NCBI GenBank assembly: GCA_949752735.1
Contig: OX457047.1
Coordinates: 5,857,666 to 5,921,665, forward strand
Length of the DNA: 64,000 bases
Direction of reading: 5' to 3'
From: Lumbricus terrestris
Taxonomy: Eukaryota; Annelida; Clitellata; Crassiclitellata; Lumbricidae
Made by a program: the position numbers and the translations under genes. The notes under the pieces are model-generated. The model searched no databases and was not told the origin of the DNA. It saw only the letters and a list, made by a program, of their open reading frames with translations. Every line of letters begins with the position of its first letter. The first letter of the stretch is position 1. Below, piece after piece: positions 1 through 9,810 of the stretch.

Positions 1-1426
1 GCAGTGCCCTAGGTCTGCGAGTGTATTGCGATATTCTTTGACTACCGAATATCTTTCCTTTCACCTCTGGTCTTTGAATCGGCTAGTAGTAGAGCCTGTT
101 GATACGATCGCTTGGCTATATCAGCCGCCGTTGATCAGCGTTGGTTGAAGTCCAAGGTAGATACCGGCCACGACTGGTCGGGTGAGTGTAACTTTGTGAG
201 TTGTTGTGCGAATAACGAAAAGTTGGTGTCATATTGCTCAGTAAATCAAGCGCTCTCTAGTTACGTCGAGAGCCAGTGACCTGTGCCAGTGATTCGAGTT
301 CGTGTCGGAAGCGTCTTACGGTTGCCACCGGCGTTTCCCCCGAACAGTGAAAGACCGGAAGCGTAACGGTCGAGAACGTGTATCTCTGTCAGTTGTAGTC
401 CGACTTGTACGATCGGGGTGTTGATCTGCTCAGCACACCCAGTGTAATATCTCTGTAACGTCTGTTGGTGAACATCGTGTGTGTAGCAAACGGTGAAAGC
501 TTGTCTTCACCGAGAAGCGCATTTCCGCGACCAAGGGAAATCGCGCACGCATTGTCTAGGAGAACTCAGCTGGTCTAGACAGCTCCCTTTAATTGCATCA
601 GTTACCGGTTCGTTACCCTAAGTTAATTTAGTTAAGGAAGTTGTGTATCCCTTAGCTAATTTTTAAGCCCCCAATACGGGAGCGATGCTGGTCTGTTGAC
701 AGTGACCACGAGCCTGAAGCGATTCGAAAGTCAGTTACCGTTGACGCCTGTTGCGGCGGTTTACGTGAAGTAAAGAGTCGACCGTACGCATTTCCTCCGG
801 ATAGCGTGCAGGAAGCTCAGTGATAGAGAATCGCGTGCGCTTGGCAACCGCCGCGTATTCCGGCTATTTTGATCTCGGCGTGTTCGGCCGTTGTACAAGT
901 TAATCGCCTCCGAGCGATACAAGGGTGGTCTCCCTAAAGGCCTGGTACCAGAAAAAAAAGACCTATTGGTCGTGTTGGCATACGAGACAATGCCTGTGTC
1001 GTTACTTCGTATAGGGTTAAATCCCCTAGAATGGAACTGGTTCCGTGGCCTCTGGCCGACTGGATGCCAAACTCAGGTCATGCCTCTCGGGAGTGAAGGC
1101 GCCTCGACCGTTCGTTGTTACATGGTACGGAAGAGAGAAGACCGTGTGGGGAAGAAGGCAAAGGCGGTTGCGGTGAAAGGGAGTTCCAAGCGCGGATCGG
1201 CTGCCCGGGGAAAAGTGGACCCTGTTTTGAGCATTGGCCATCCTGGCGCTCAGGTCGTTACCTCCCCGGTGACCGCGGACGGGGCAGATGTGGATTCCGA
1301 CGCGACGGAAATATACTCCCAGTTCCGGGCCTCCTTGCTAAGACAATCTTCCCCGGTCGTAACCGAAATGTTGGATTGGCCTAAGTACGATTTGAGAGGC
1401 CGTGACGAACGGGGCGTGCCGCCACA
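1..1426 (+). repeat. 5' LTR, 3' portion (first ~1848 bp outside window)
   Basis: Corresponds to LTR positions 1849-3274 of the complete copy at 9811-13084. It ends in CGCCACA at 1420-1426, the inverse of the LTR start TGTGGCG, and is followed after three bases by the primer binding site. The last 437 bp are protein coding (from the ATG at 990). The stretch 1-890 shows no credible coding frame. It includes a short inverted repeat around 568-590 (AGCTG-TCTAGA-CAGCT). No promoter could be fixed. Confidence 0.93.
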
Positions 1427-4400
1427 AAGTGGTACCAGAAGTGGGGTCTGTGCAAACACTTCTGAGAGGGTACCGGCGGGTGAGTCTGGTCGGATCGAAG
1501 GCGATTCGGAAGCCGAGCGAGATGCGTATGGTGATTTCGGGCAGCTTGACCGTCGACCTCCTGTTGACTATTTTGGTGCTCGTCCAAAGGTTCGGCCTCG
1601 AGTCTCGACTGGTGATTTAATAACGCTTGATAGAGTTGGTTCGCCTGAATCTGTTGTAGGAGGTCCACGTTCTGCAACGTCTGGAGTTGAGAACTGGCTA
1701 CGATCTGTTCCTGAAATCGGCGACGGAAGTCGACCGAGGTTACCACAAAACACAGTTACTTCTGGTTACGTACGTGAAACAATACAGTTACCGTTGCCCG
1801 TTGTGTCTGGTGGGAATTTGGTTCGTGATCCGAGAGCGAGTCGTAGTCCTCGAGTACAGCGCTCGGAGGCAAGCGAACGTGCTTCAGCTGTGGGTGAAGC
1901 GGGTGGTGAATTTCGGTCTCGACGGAGGGACGCGGAAGAGATTGATGTGAAAGCGGAGCTGCTAGCCTTACGACAAGGTATGGCGTGGATAATGAGGAAG
2001 TTTGAGGAACGGCCAGAGCCAGTGGCTCGAGACAATGAATCGATGCGAGTGCAGCTGTCGAGAACAGAGAGTTACCCCGAGCATCGAGAGGCCCGTAGAG
2101 AGACGGTGCCGATGGAAGTATGGTCTCGTGTGCAAGGACCGCCGGAGGTCAGGCGCTTGACCGAAAGTTACCGTGAACAAGAGGTTACGAGAAGACCTGA
2201 ACGAGTTCGTGAGTCTACGGTTCCTATTGACGTATGGCCTGCTGATAAATCGGAGTATCGAGATTTACCGTGTGTGTCCCAGAAACCGGCAAAAGCCAGG
2301 GCACGGATAATGTCGTCAGACGATGCATCTACCGAGGCTGATGTTAATTATCGGAAGATGACACCTGACCGAGAAAAGGTAAGCCGGCAAGCTTACAAAG
2401 CGGGTGAACGACCGCGTACGTTAAGATTCGATGACGATGCACGGAGCAACGATGGTGAAGTGAAACAGAAACCGCGCCGGTCTGTAAGGCTAGCCAAGAG
2501 GCCTGAAAGAGTATCCTCGAGCGAAGAAGACAGTTCCCCAGTGAGACCTATGGTTCGGATGAAGAAGAAATCGGTGTCGCTTGGGACAGGCAAGCGGGGC
2601 GGACATCGAGTTTCGAGTACGGTAGATGACGAGGGAACGGCCGATGATAACAATTCGCCCCGACGAAGTCGTACCGGTACGAAGAGTTGCTTACGGCCGA
2701 GTGTTCCAAGGAAGGAACAAGGTCCAGTGGACCGAGGCATTCGAATTAAGCTTGAGAAATACGATGGCAAGACAGCTATTGCCGCGTTCTTGGCTAAGTT
2801 CGAAGTGTGTGCACGGTGTAATAACTGGAGTGCTCAGGAAAGAGCCGACCAGTTGATGTGCGCGTTGACAGGACCCGCATCGCAGTTGTTATGGGACATG
2901 GGTGCCCAGAAGGATGTCACGTGGCAGGACCTCGTTGACAAACTAAAGGCCAGGTACGGATCGGATGAACAGACGAGTCTGTATCGGGTAAAGCTTCGGG
3001 CTTACCGACAGGGCCCAGGCGAGTCGTTGAGTGCTGTGGTGCAGGAGGTAAGACGCTTGATGGTCTTAGCCTACCCAGGTCCAACGAATGAAGTTGTCGA
3101 GACGGTCGCTTGCGACGCGTTTATGGATGCGTTGTTGAACCAGGAGTTGGCTCAGAAGGTGAGGGAACGAGAACCCGTTAACCTAGAGTCGGCTTACAAA
3201 CACGCAGTCCGGTTAGAAGCGTACGGTCGTCCGTCCACGTCTGGAGTGGAGGTCGACCGGAGACATGGCAGGGTGAAGACGATGAAAGAGGCCCCAGCGA
3301 CGAGTGAACAGCAGAGTCGTCGCGTGGAGGATCTCGAGAGGAAGTTAGAAAATCTGACAAGAGAACTGGGTCGGATGAACATGAGACAGGATTCTGGAGT
3401 ACCGACAGGAAAACCGTACGAAAGGTGGAATAATCCGGGAAGGGCACCGGATGGGCCGTGGCGAGGCGACCGGCCGGCGTTTCAACGTCGCGACGTTCAG
3501 CCGGACCGCTGGCGAAACTCGGAGATCGAATGTTTCCGGTGTCGACGAAAAGGGCATGTGATCCGAGATTGTCCTCAGCCTGCGCCTGAGCGAAGAGATG
3601 ACACGAAAGGCCCGGAGCCCGTGAAGAGCGAGTCTGCGAAGGAACCGTCGCAGAACCGACTGGTTTGCGGTAGCCGAATGGCTTACGTTGTTGCCCGCCT
3701 GGAGGGGACACGTCGAAACTGTCTCCTTGACTCTGGTAGTGAATTGTCCCTGGTTCCTCGGTCGTTTGTGTCTCCTGGTAAAGTGACGTCGTCCAGTCAG
3801 CGGTTACTGGCTGCGAACGGTAGCGAAATTCGTGTCGACGGTGAAGCTACTTTGAGACTTGGTATTGGTAAACAATCGTATGCCCTGCCTTGTCTGGTTA
3901 CGGACCAAGTGACTGAGGTCATCTTGGGATTGTCATGGCTAGAGGTGAATCAGGCTCGATGGGACTTCTCTGGTCGTTGTGTCTTTTTGGGCGACAGGAA
4001 GATCCCGTTGAAAGAGTTATCTACAGAACTTATGTGTCGTAGGGTTATCGTGCAGAGCGACACTGTGGTCCCGGCTCGATGTGAACTGAACGTCCCAATG
4101 TCTGTTGTGTATCCTCATTTGCAAGCTGACACGGAAGCTTGGACGACTACGCCTACTGAAGTGTCCAGAGGCTTGGTGATTGGTCGAACTCTAGTGACAG
4201 GCAAAGAGTCGACAGTGTACATTCGAATGGTGAACGTTGGCGACAACGATGTGTTGGTTGGTAGCGGAACCGAGTGTCGGTTGGAGCGAGTGGAGTTACT
4301 TGGTAGCGCCAGCTCGTCTCTGGAAGCGTCGCGCCACAACGGGCGACCGCCGGCAAGAGTGTGTATGACGGCTAGTCAGTCGGTCGACCCGGAGGCCGAG

Positions 4401-7400
4401 ACAGTCTTGAAGCGACTATGGGAAGAGGTTCCTGACACGGTTACGGTAGAGGAAAGAGCTAGGTTGCGTGAGCTCATCCTGAGGTATCGGAATACGTTTT
4501 CGCTAGGCGAAAAGGATCTTGGTTACACGGCTGTTATCCAGCACGAGATAGATACACAGCAAGAAAGGCCTGTTCGTCAGACACTGAGACGTCAGCCCCT
4601 TGCGATGATACCTGAAATTGATCGGCAGGTAGAAGACATGTTGACCCAAGGAATTATCGAGCCCTCCATGTCGGAGTGGGCGTCGAATGTCGTGATGGTG
4701 AAGAAAAAGGACGGGAGCATGCGCTTTTGCATCGACTACCGCCAGTTGAATTTGAAGACCCGGAAAGACGCGCACCCGTTGCCGTTGATCCGTGAGAGTC
4801 TTGATACTCTCGGTGGTGCCCGTTGGTACAGCACGTTCGATCTCAGGGCAGGTTATCACCAGATGGCCTTGCACCCGCGAGATAAGCATAAGACAGGGTT
4901 TATTACGCGAAGAGGTAGCTTCCAATTCAAGGTTCTACCGTTCGGTCTTTGTAACAGTCCCGCCTCGTTTTGTCGCCTCATGAACCTGGTGTTGACTGGT
5001 CTCAATTACGATATCTGTTTGGTCTACCTAGACGATATCATTGTGTTTTCCCGTGACATCGAAACTCACATGAAACGTTTAGAGATGGTGTTTAAGAGGT
5101 TGCAGGAATACAATCTTAAACTGAAACCGTCTAAGTGCCACTTGATGCAGCAAGAGGTACTGTTCCTTGGTCATATCCTCAGCGAGGAAGGTGTCGCGAC
5201 AGACCCGAGTAAAATCCGGGCAGTCGAGGACTGGACTGTTCCGAAGAACCTGCGTGAAGTACGATCCTTCATCGGTTTGTGCTCCTATTATCGTCGATTC
5301 ATTCATGACTTTGCGGTAGTAGCGCAGCCTCTGCACGTGTTGACTCGTAAGAATGTCCCGTTCCGATGGTCTGAAGAGTGCCAGACCGCGTTTGTAGAGT
5401 TGAAGCGGAGATTGGTGTCGTCTCCAATTCTAGCGTTACCTGAGGATGAAGGTCAGTATGTCTTGGACACTGATGCTTCTGCCTACGCGATAGGCGCGGT
5501 CTTGTCTCAAGTACAAGATGGTGAAGAGCGAGTGATCTGTTATGCTAGTCGGTTACTGTCTACGGCTGAGCGTAACTACAATGTGACACGTAGGGAGTTA
5601 TTGGCTGTGATCTACTTTCTTAAGGAGTTCCGCCAGTATCTCTTAGGTAAGAGATTCTGTCTCCGAACAGACCACTCCGCGTTGCAATGGCTACGGAAGA
5701 CTCCGGAACCCATTGGGCAACAGGCTCGTTGGCTCGAAACGATAGAGGAATTTGACTTTGAGATCGTTCATCGTGCTGGTACAAAACACGGTAATGCGGA
5801 CGCGATGTCCAGAGGTCCAATGGGAGCAGGGCCTGAGACTGAAGAAGCTGCGGAAGAGAGCGCAGCGTGGATCTGTCCCGTCGCCGAGGCAAGGCCTGTT
5901 GCGGCCGCACCTGGTGAAGACGTGTGTCCGATTACCGATTGGACGACGGAGTCGTTACGCAAGGCACAGTTAGCCGATCGACACATTGGTCCCGTTTTGG
6001 CGTGGAAGGAAGCAGGCCATCGGCCGACCGAGCAAGAGCGGATGTCGTTGAGTGGGGAAGCGAAGACAGTGTTGAGTCAGTGGGATTTACTGGAAGTTCG
6101 TCAAGGCGTTCTTTTCAGGCAGTGGATCCGAGGGACTACTGGTCAGACAGAAAGACACCAGTTGGTTGTGCCCGTCGTGCTCCGGCATGAAATGTTTAAG
6201 CTAACGCACGGTAGCTTTGGTGGTGGACATTTCGGAATACGTAAGAGTCTAGAAAAGTTACGCCGAAGAGCGTACTGGCCGGCGTGGAAAGATGATGTGC
6301 GACGTTGGGGCGAACGATGTGATGTGTGTGCCCGGTATCGGCGTGAGAAGCCGCCGAGGCAAGGTTGTTTACAGTGTCCCGTGACTGGTGAACCTATGGA
6401 GCGGTTGGGGATCGACATCACCGGTCCTCATCCCGTCTCGAATAACCGGAATAAGTACATTTTGACCGCGATCGATTATTTCTCTAGGTGGGCGGAAGCT
6501 CTGCCTATTATAAATCAAGATGCTGCGACAATCGCTGAAACCTTGATGAACCACGTGTTCTCCCGTTTCGGAATGCCGCGACAGATTTTGACAGACCAAG
6601 GTCCCTGTTTCGAATCAGAGTTGTTTCAGGAGTTATGTAAACGGATGGAGATTGACAAGGTGCGTACGACACCGTATCATCCGTCTGGTAACGGTATGAT
6701 CGAGCGTTTCCACCGGACTCTGAACTCGTTGCTTGGTAAAGTTGTGTCCGAATGTCAGAAGGATTGGGACGTCCATCTTCCGTATGTGATGGCGGCGTAT
6801 CGATCTACTGAGCATGAGGCCACGCAGCGGACTCCTAATTTCCTGTTTCTTGGTCGTGAAAACCATTCGCCGTTGGATTTGATTCTTGCCCAATTTGCTG
6901 ATCTCGATCGTCCGTCCTACCCTGACGTCGAAGATTATGCCGCGAAGCAGAGGGAAAAGATGGAATTTGCGTATTCGTTGGTACGGACTCAGCTGGGACG
7001 AGTCGCCGAGCGCCGGAAGAAGGCGTACGACTTGCGAGTGAAACCGGTCAAGTTTCCTCAGGGTACGTGGGTGTACTATTACTATCCGCAACGGCGAGGC
7101 GGTAGTAAGGTCAAATGGAATAAGGTTTACACGGGACCGTTCCTCGTAGTACAGGTAATCAGCCCTGTCTTGTATCGAATTCAACGAAGCGCTCGAGCAA
7201 ACGCACTAGTTGTGCATGTGGACAAACTAAAAGTGTTCTACGGGAACCCTCCTAAGAGCTGGTTGCCTGGCGTAGACACAGAGACTGTGATTAATGAGGA
7301 TGGTCTAGACAGTTCGTCTCAAGGTGGCCACACCGACGACGAGACTGTAGAGGAGATAGCGGCCCCATCCGCTCCGGAACTGGACAGCGCCGAAAGTCCC

Positions 7401-7445
7401 CGTCGGCGTAGTACGCGTTATCCTCGCAGGGTAAGCGTACGGTGA
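990..7445 (+). CDS. Gag-Pol polyprotein, copy 1 (intact, 2151 codons)
   Basis: Single-frame Ty3/gypsy polyprotein for particle formation, reverse transcription and integration. Residues are counted from the ATG at 990; the frame stays open upstream to 891 without another ATG. Residues 1-585 are low-complexity, Arg/Ser/Glu-rich and probably disordered, an unusual extension. Residues ~585-750 match retrotransposon gag. A CX2CX4HX4C zinc knuckle lies at 848-861. Protease has the LLDSGSE active site (DSG 914-916) and a later ILGLSWL. RT has VLPFGLCNSPASF and YLDD at 1346-1349. RNase H has LDTDAS (Asp1493), RRELLAV and RTDHSAL. Integrase has an HHCC finger (~1740-1781) and catalytic D1809, D1869, E1905 (D-x59-D-x35-E). 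A GPF motif sits at 2049-2051. No frameshift separates gag and pol. The first 145 codons lie in the LTR and the frame reads through the primer binding site. No env-like gene is recognised. Confidence 0.96.
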   Translation: MPVSLLRIGLNPLEWNWFRGLWPTGCQTQVMPLGSEGASTVRCYMVRKREDRVGKKAKAVAVKGSSKRGSAARGKVDPVLSIGHPGAQVVTSPVTADGADVDSDATEIYSQFRASLLRQSSPVVTEMLDWPKYDLRGRDERGVPPQSGTRSGVCANTSERVPAGESGRIEGDSEAERDAYGDFGQLDRRPPVDYFGARPKVRPRVSTGDLITLDRVGSPESVVGGPRSATSGVENWLRSVPEIGDGSRPRLPQNTVTSGYVRETIQLPLPVVSGGNLVRDPRASRSPRVQRSEASERASAVGEAGGEFRSRRRDAEEIDVKAELLALRQGMAWIMRKFEERPEPVARDNESMRVQLSRTESYPEHREARRETVPMEVWSRVQGPPEVRRLTESYREQEVTRRPERVRESTVPIDVWPADKSEYRDLPCVSQKPAKARARIMSSDDASTEADVNYRKMTPDREKVSRQAYKAGERPRTLRFDDDARSNDGEVKQKPRRSVRLAKRPERVSSSEEDSSPVRPMVRMKKKSVSLGTGKRGGHRVSSTVDDEGTADDNNSPRRSRTGTKSCLRPSVPRKEQGPVDRGIRIKLEKYDGKTAIAAFLAKFEVCARCNNWSAQERADQLMCALTGPASQLLWDMGAQKDVTWQDLVDKLKARYGSDEQTSLYRVKLRAYRQGPGESLSAVVQEVRRLMVLAYPGPTNEVVETVACDAFMDALLNQELAQKVREREPVNLESAYKHAVRLEAYGRPSTSGVEVDRRHGRVKTMKEAPATSEQQSRRVEDLERKLENLTRELGRMNMRQDSGVPTGKPYERWNNPGRAPDGPWRGDRPAFQRRDVQPDRWRNSEIECFRCRRKGHVIRDCPQPAPERRDDTKGPEPVKSESAKEPSQNRLVCGSRMAYVVARLEGTRRNCLLDSGSELSLVPRSFVSPGKVTSSSQRLLAANGSEIRVDGEATLRLGIGKQSYALPCLVTDQVTEVILGLSWLEVNQARWDFSGRCVFLGDRKIPLKELSTELMCRRVIVQSDTVVPARCELNVPMSVVYPHLQADTEAWTTTPTEVSRGLVIGRTLVTGKESTVYIRMVNVGDNDVLVGSGTECRLERVELLGSASSSLEASRHNGRPPARVCMTASQSVDPEAETVLKRLWEEVPDTVTVEERARLRELILRYRNTFSLGEKDLGYTAVIQHEIDTQQERPVRQTLRRQPLAMIPEIDRQVEDMLTQGIIEPSMSEWASNVVMVKKKDGSMRFCIDYRQLNLKTRKDAHPLPLIRESLDTLGGARWYSTFDLRAGYHQMALHPRDKHKTGFITRRGSFQFKVLPFGLCNSPASFCRLMNLVLTGLNYDICLVYLDDIIVFSRDIETHMKRLEMVFKRLQEYNLKLKPSKCHLMQQEVLFLGHILSEEGVATDPSKIRAVEDWTVPKNLREVRSFIGLCSYYRRFIHDFAVVAQPLHVLTRKNVPFRWSEECQTAFVELKRRLVSSPILALPEDEGQYVLDTDASAYAIGAVLSQVQDGEERVICYASRLLSTAERNYNVTRRELLAVIYFLKEFRQYLLGKRFCLRTDHSALQWLRKTPEPIGQQARWLETIEEFDFEIVHRAGTKHGNADAMSRGPMGAGPETEEAAEESAAWICPVAEARPVAAAPGEDVCPITDWTTESLRKAQLADRHIGPVLAWKEAGHRPTEQERMSLSGEAKTVLSQWDLLEVRQGVLFRQWIRGTTGQTERHQLVVPVVLRHEMFKLTHGSFGGGHFGIRKSLEKLRRRAYWPAWKDDVRRWGERCDVCARYRREKPPRQGCLQCPVTGEPMERLGIDITGPHPVSNNRNKYILTAIDYFSRWAEALPIINQDAATIAETLMNHVFSRFGMPRQILTDQGPCFESELFQELCKRMEIDKVRTTPYHPSGNGMIERFHRTLNSLLGKVVSECQKDWDVHLPYVMAAYRSTEHEATQRTPNFLFLGRENHSPLDLILAQFADLDRPSYPDVEDYAAKQREKMEFAYSLVRTQLGRVAERRKKAYDLRVKPVKFPQGTWVYYYYPQRRGGSKVKWNKVYTGPFLVVQVISPVLYRIQRSARANALVVHVDKLKVFYGNPPKSWLPGVDTETVINEDGLDSSSQGGHTDDETVEEIAAPSAPELDSAESPRRRSTRYPRRVSVR
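1430..1447 (+). promoter_or_regulatory. Primer binding site (tRNA-Leu), copy 1
   Basis: TGGTACCAGAAGTGGGGT begins three bases after the LTR end. Its complement ends ACCCCACTTCTGGTACCA, the form expected for the 3' end of a eukaryotic tRNA-Leu(UAA) (acceptor stem, discriminator A, CCA). It lies inside the gag reading frame. The isoacceptor is inferred from remembered tRNA consensus. Confidence 0.9.
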
Positions 7446-9796
7446 AGCCGTTGGCTTTTGGTGAGCAAGCCGCTTAATTGCGGTGAGTTGGAGAAATGTG
7501 AGTGCCTCGGTTACTTTTTGATGATATCCTTTTTCGTTCTGGCAACAAGTGTGGGCCAGGTGGTACGAGAGACGCGAACTGGGTCTCTACACCGCTTAAT
7601 TGCGGTGGTTTATGAATCTGTCGGTGGACAGCGTACTTGGTTTCCTTTTGATAACATCTTTTCAGATATACGCCTGTCATTTCAGTGGTACACAGAAGAT
7701 GAGAGATGCGCTCTCGGCGTTTCTTATCTTCGCGTAATGGCGATGGTTTCCTGAGACTGGTGAAGTTTCGTTGAGTTCTTTCGAATCTGCTGACCGTTGA
7801 TCACGGTGGGACTTTCAGTGCGGTTTGCCTGAAGACTCTAAGTCCGAGTCACTTTACGTTTTGATCACCTTTTTCTTTTAATGGTAGGTGATGGGATGGA
7901 CGGACATCCCAGGTGAAGAGATAGTGTGGCGACTTTTCTCTTCTTAAGGTCCCCCGGCCTACGGGTTGGGTGGAGCCTAGGTCTCGAGACAGAGGGGCTC
8001 CTAAGGTTGGTAGTCTAGGAGGCGAGGCTAGATACCAGTAGAGTGGCGTGGAATTCTCGCACCGTAAATGCCAGGTAGTGCTTGGGGAGAATGTCCAGTG
8101 GTAGTTGGGATCGTCTTGCACCTGCCTAGCCGACGGACGTAGGTAACGTCGGGCGGGGTCTTAAGTCAAGCTTTCCTGTGGCGAGGTCTTGCGCCGTAAA
8201 TGCCGTCATCTGCGTTGGATGTCAGGCTTGGTAGCGGATTCTCGGGAGGTAACGGATTGGAGTAATCGTCCGGGTACCTGGAGTTTTTGGTGAGCGCTCT
8301 ACAACTGTCTTTACGGTTCCTTGCACTCTAATCAGACGTGGGTTGAAGTGTTTCTGTTGCGAGTGATAATCTCTGATCCTGAAGCCGGCGCGTAGCGTCG
8401 ATGAACGGCACGGAAAGATACAGTGGACACAGATCGTTGGTTCGCGTAATGCGAAGATTACTGAAATCGTCGGGTCGACGATAGTTATGTTCCTTTTGAT
8501 GACCCAATCGTATATGAAACGCGACACTGCTTAGCGTTTCAAGGGGCAATTTACGTTCGAATTACTGGTAACGAACCGTGGACTCACTGCTAACTGTTGT
8601 AGGTTCGATCCTGTTTTTCTTGGTTGGCCTATGTATTCGTGTTAGGTCCTACGCGAGTACGACTGTACGTTTCTTTTGAAGTTAACGGAAACCCCACTTC
8701 TGGTCTCGACGCCTCGACAACGTCCTGATCCATAGATTTGAGGGAGAAAGTGCAGCGGTTCGTACGGTGATGATAACCCCGCTTCTGATCCTGGCGGCTC
8801 CCAGCGCCTTGATCGCTAGTTGGCGAGAGAAACGAAGAGAGGAATTGACGGGCAATGGAGTACCCCATGTCTGATCTCGGCGCCTCGTCAACGCTCTGAT
8901 CGCATAGATGTGAGGGGAACGTAAAAGGAATTGACGGTGAAAACGGAGTACTCCACTTCTGGTCTCGGCGTCTCGTCAACGCTTTGACCGCGTAGAGGTG
9001 TGGGGAACGAGGTGGACTTGACGGTGAATGAGTGTGAACGTAATAACCCCACTTCTGACTCTGGTGGCTCGCAGCACCTCGGTCGATAGATTTGGTGGTC
9101 GTGTGAATTTGGTAGTGCAGACCCTACCGCGAGGAAAGAGTCGTTGAAACGACGTGAGTGAAAGGATACCCCACTTCTGACTCTGGCGGCTCGCAGCGCC
9201 TTGGTCGCGTAGAAGTTGGTGGTAGTGGAACGTTGGTAAACATGGCCCCACTTCTGATCTCGGCGTCTCGACAACGCCTTGATCACATAGATTTGGGCGA
9301 GCCAGACGTTTGGTAGCGCAGAACCTACCGGTGAGTGAGCACTGTAGTACCGTTAAGAGTGGACTCCTTGGTGGAGCTGGTATAAGCAATCTAAGGGAAC
9401 TCGACTTTTGGGTGTTGGACAAACTCCTTAAGTAGGGCCCTGCGTGAGATTGTTTTGTGTTTCGTGTTACAGGTGAAGTCGTGGTAACGAGAACGAGTTG
9501 ACTGGAGCTCGAGAGATGACTGTGGTGACGAGAAAAGCGAATTTGCGGATACGATGGGCGAGAAACAGCGAGTACACACGCTGAGAACAACGCCTACATC
9601 GAATTACATTGCATAACATTGTGAAACTTTGGATGATGTTATGTACTTGTATGTGACTGTTGTCTTGATCGGAGGACAGCGTGTTAGTGTTTTCCTCCGA
9701 GGGGCTTAAATCTAGGTAGATAAGTTCCGGGGACGGGAGGGTAAATATCTCGTGAAGAGATCGTAGGTTAGTTGACCCCGATGCTCCGCATCAGCC
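7446..9796 (+). other. Long 3' noncoding part of internal region, copy 1
   Basis: About 2.35 kb between the polyprotein stop and the polypurine tract. It holds two hairpins with CCGC-TTAATT-GCGG cores (near 7470 and 7592) and two copies of a CCGTAAATGCC motif (near 8060 and 8190). From 8691 it carries the repeat array listed separately. A 77-codon frame from an ATG at 7521 (to 7754) starts with a hydrophobic stretch (MISFFVLATSVGQVV). It sits where env would be but matches nothing I know, so I do not call it a gene. A 204-codon antisense frame at 8976-9590 arises from the repeats. Confidence 0.7.
8691..9300 (+). repeat. Seven imperfect repeats containing a PBS-complementary core
   Basis: Units begin at about 8691, 8776, 8862, 8950, 9046, 9168 and 9245, 77-122 bp apart. 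Each starts with ACCCCACTTCTG or a 1-2 base variant, followed by ~35 bp of related sequence. There are two subtypes: CTCGnCGnCTCGnCAACG (units 1, 3, 4, 7) and CTGGnGGCTCnCAGCnCC (units 2, 5, 6). Unit 1 extends to ACCCCACTTCTGGT, 14 bases exactly complementary to the primer binding site at 1430-1447. Confidence 0.88.
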
Positions 9797-9810
9797 GGAG
9801 AGGAGGAGAG
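9797..9810 (+). promoter_or_regulatory. Polypurine tract, copy 1
   Basis: GGAGAGGAGGAGAG lies directly before the LTR start TGTGGCG. This is the expected place and composition for the primer of plus-strand DNA synthesis. Confidence 0.88.

Noticed and set aside
1026..7184. Many frames antisense or out of phase with the polyprotein, including 183- and 177-codon ones
   Set aside because: Shadows of the GC-richer coding region; the same ones recur in copy 2.
8976..9590. 204-codon antisense frame after pol
   Set aside because: Arises from the PBS-complementary repeats; composition and periodicity follow the DNA repeat.
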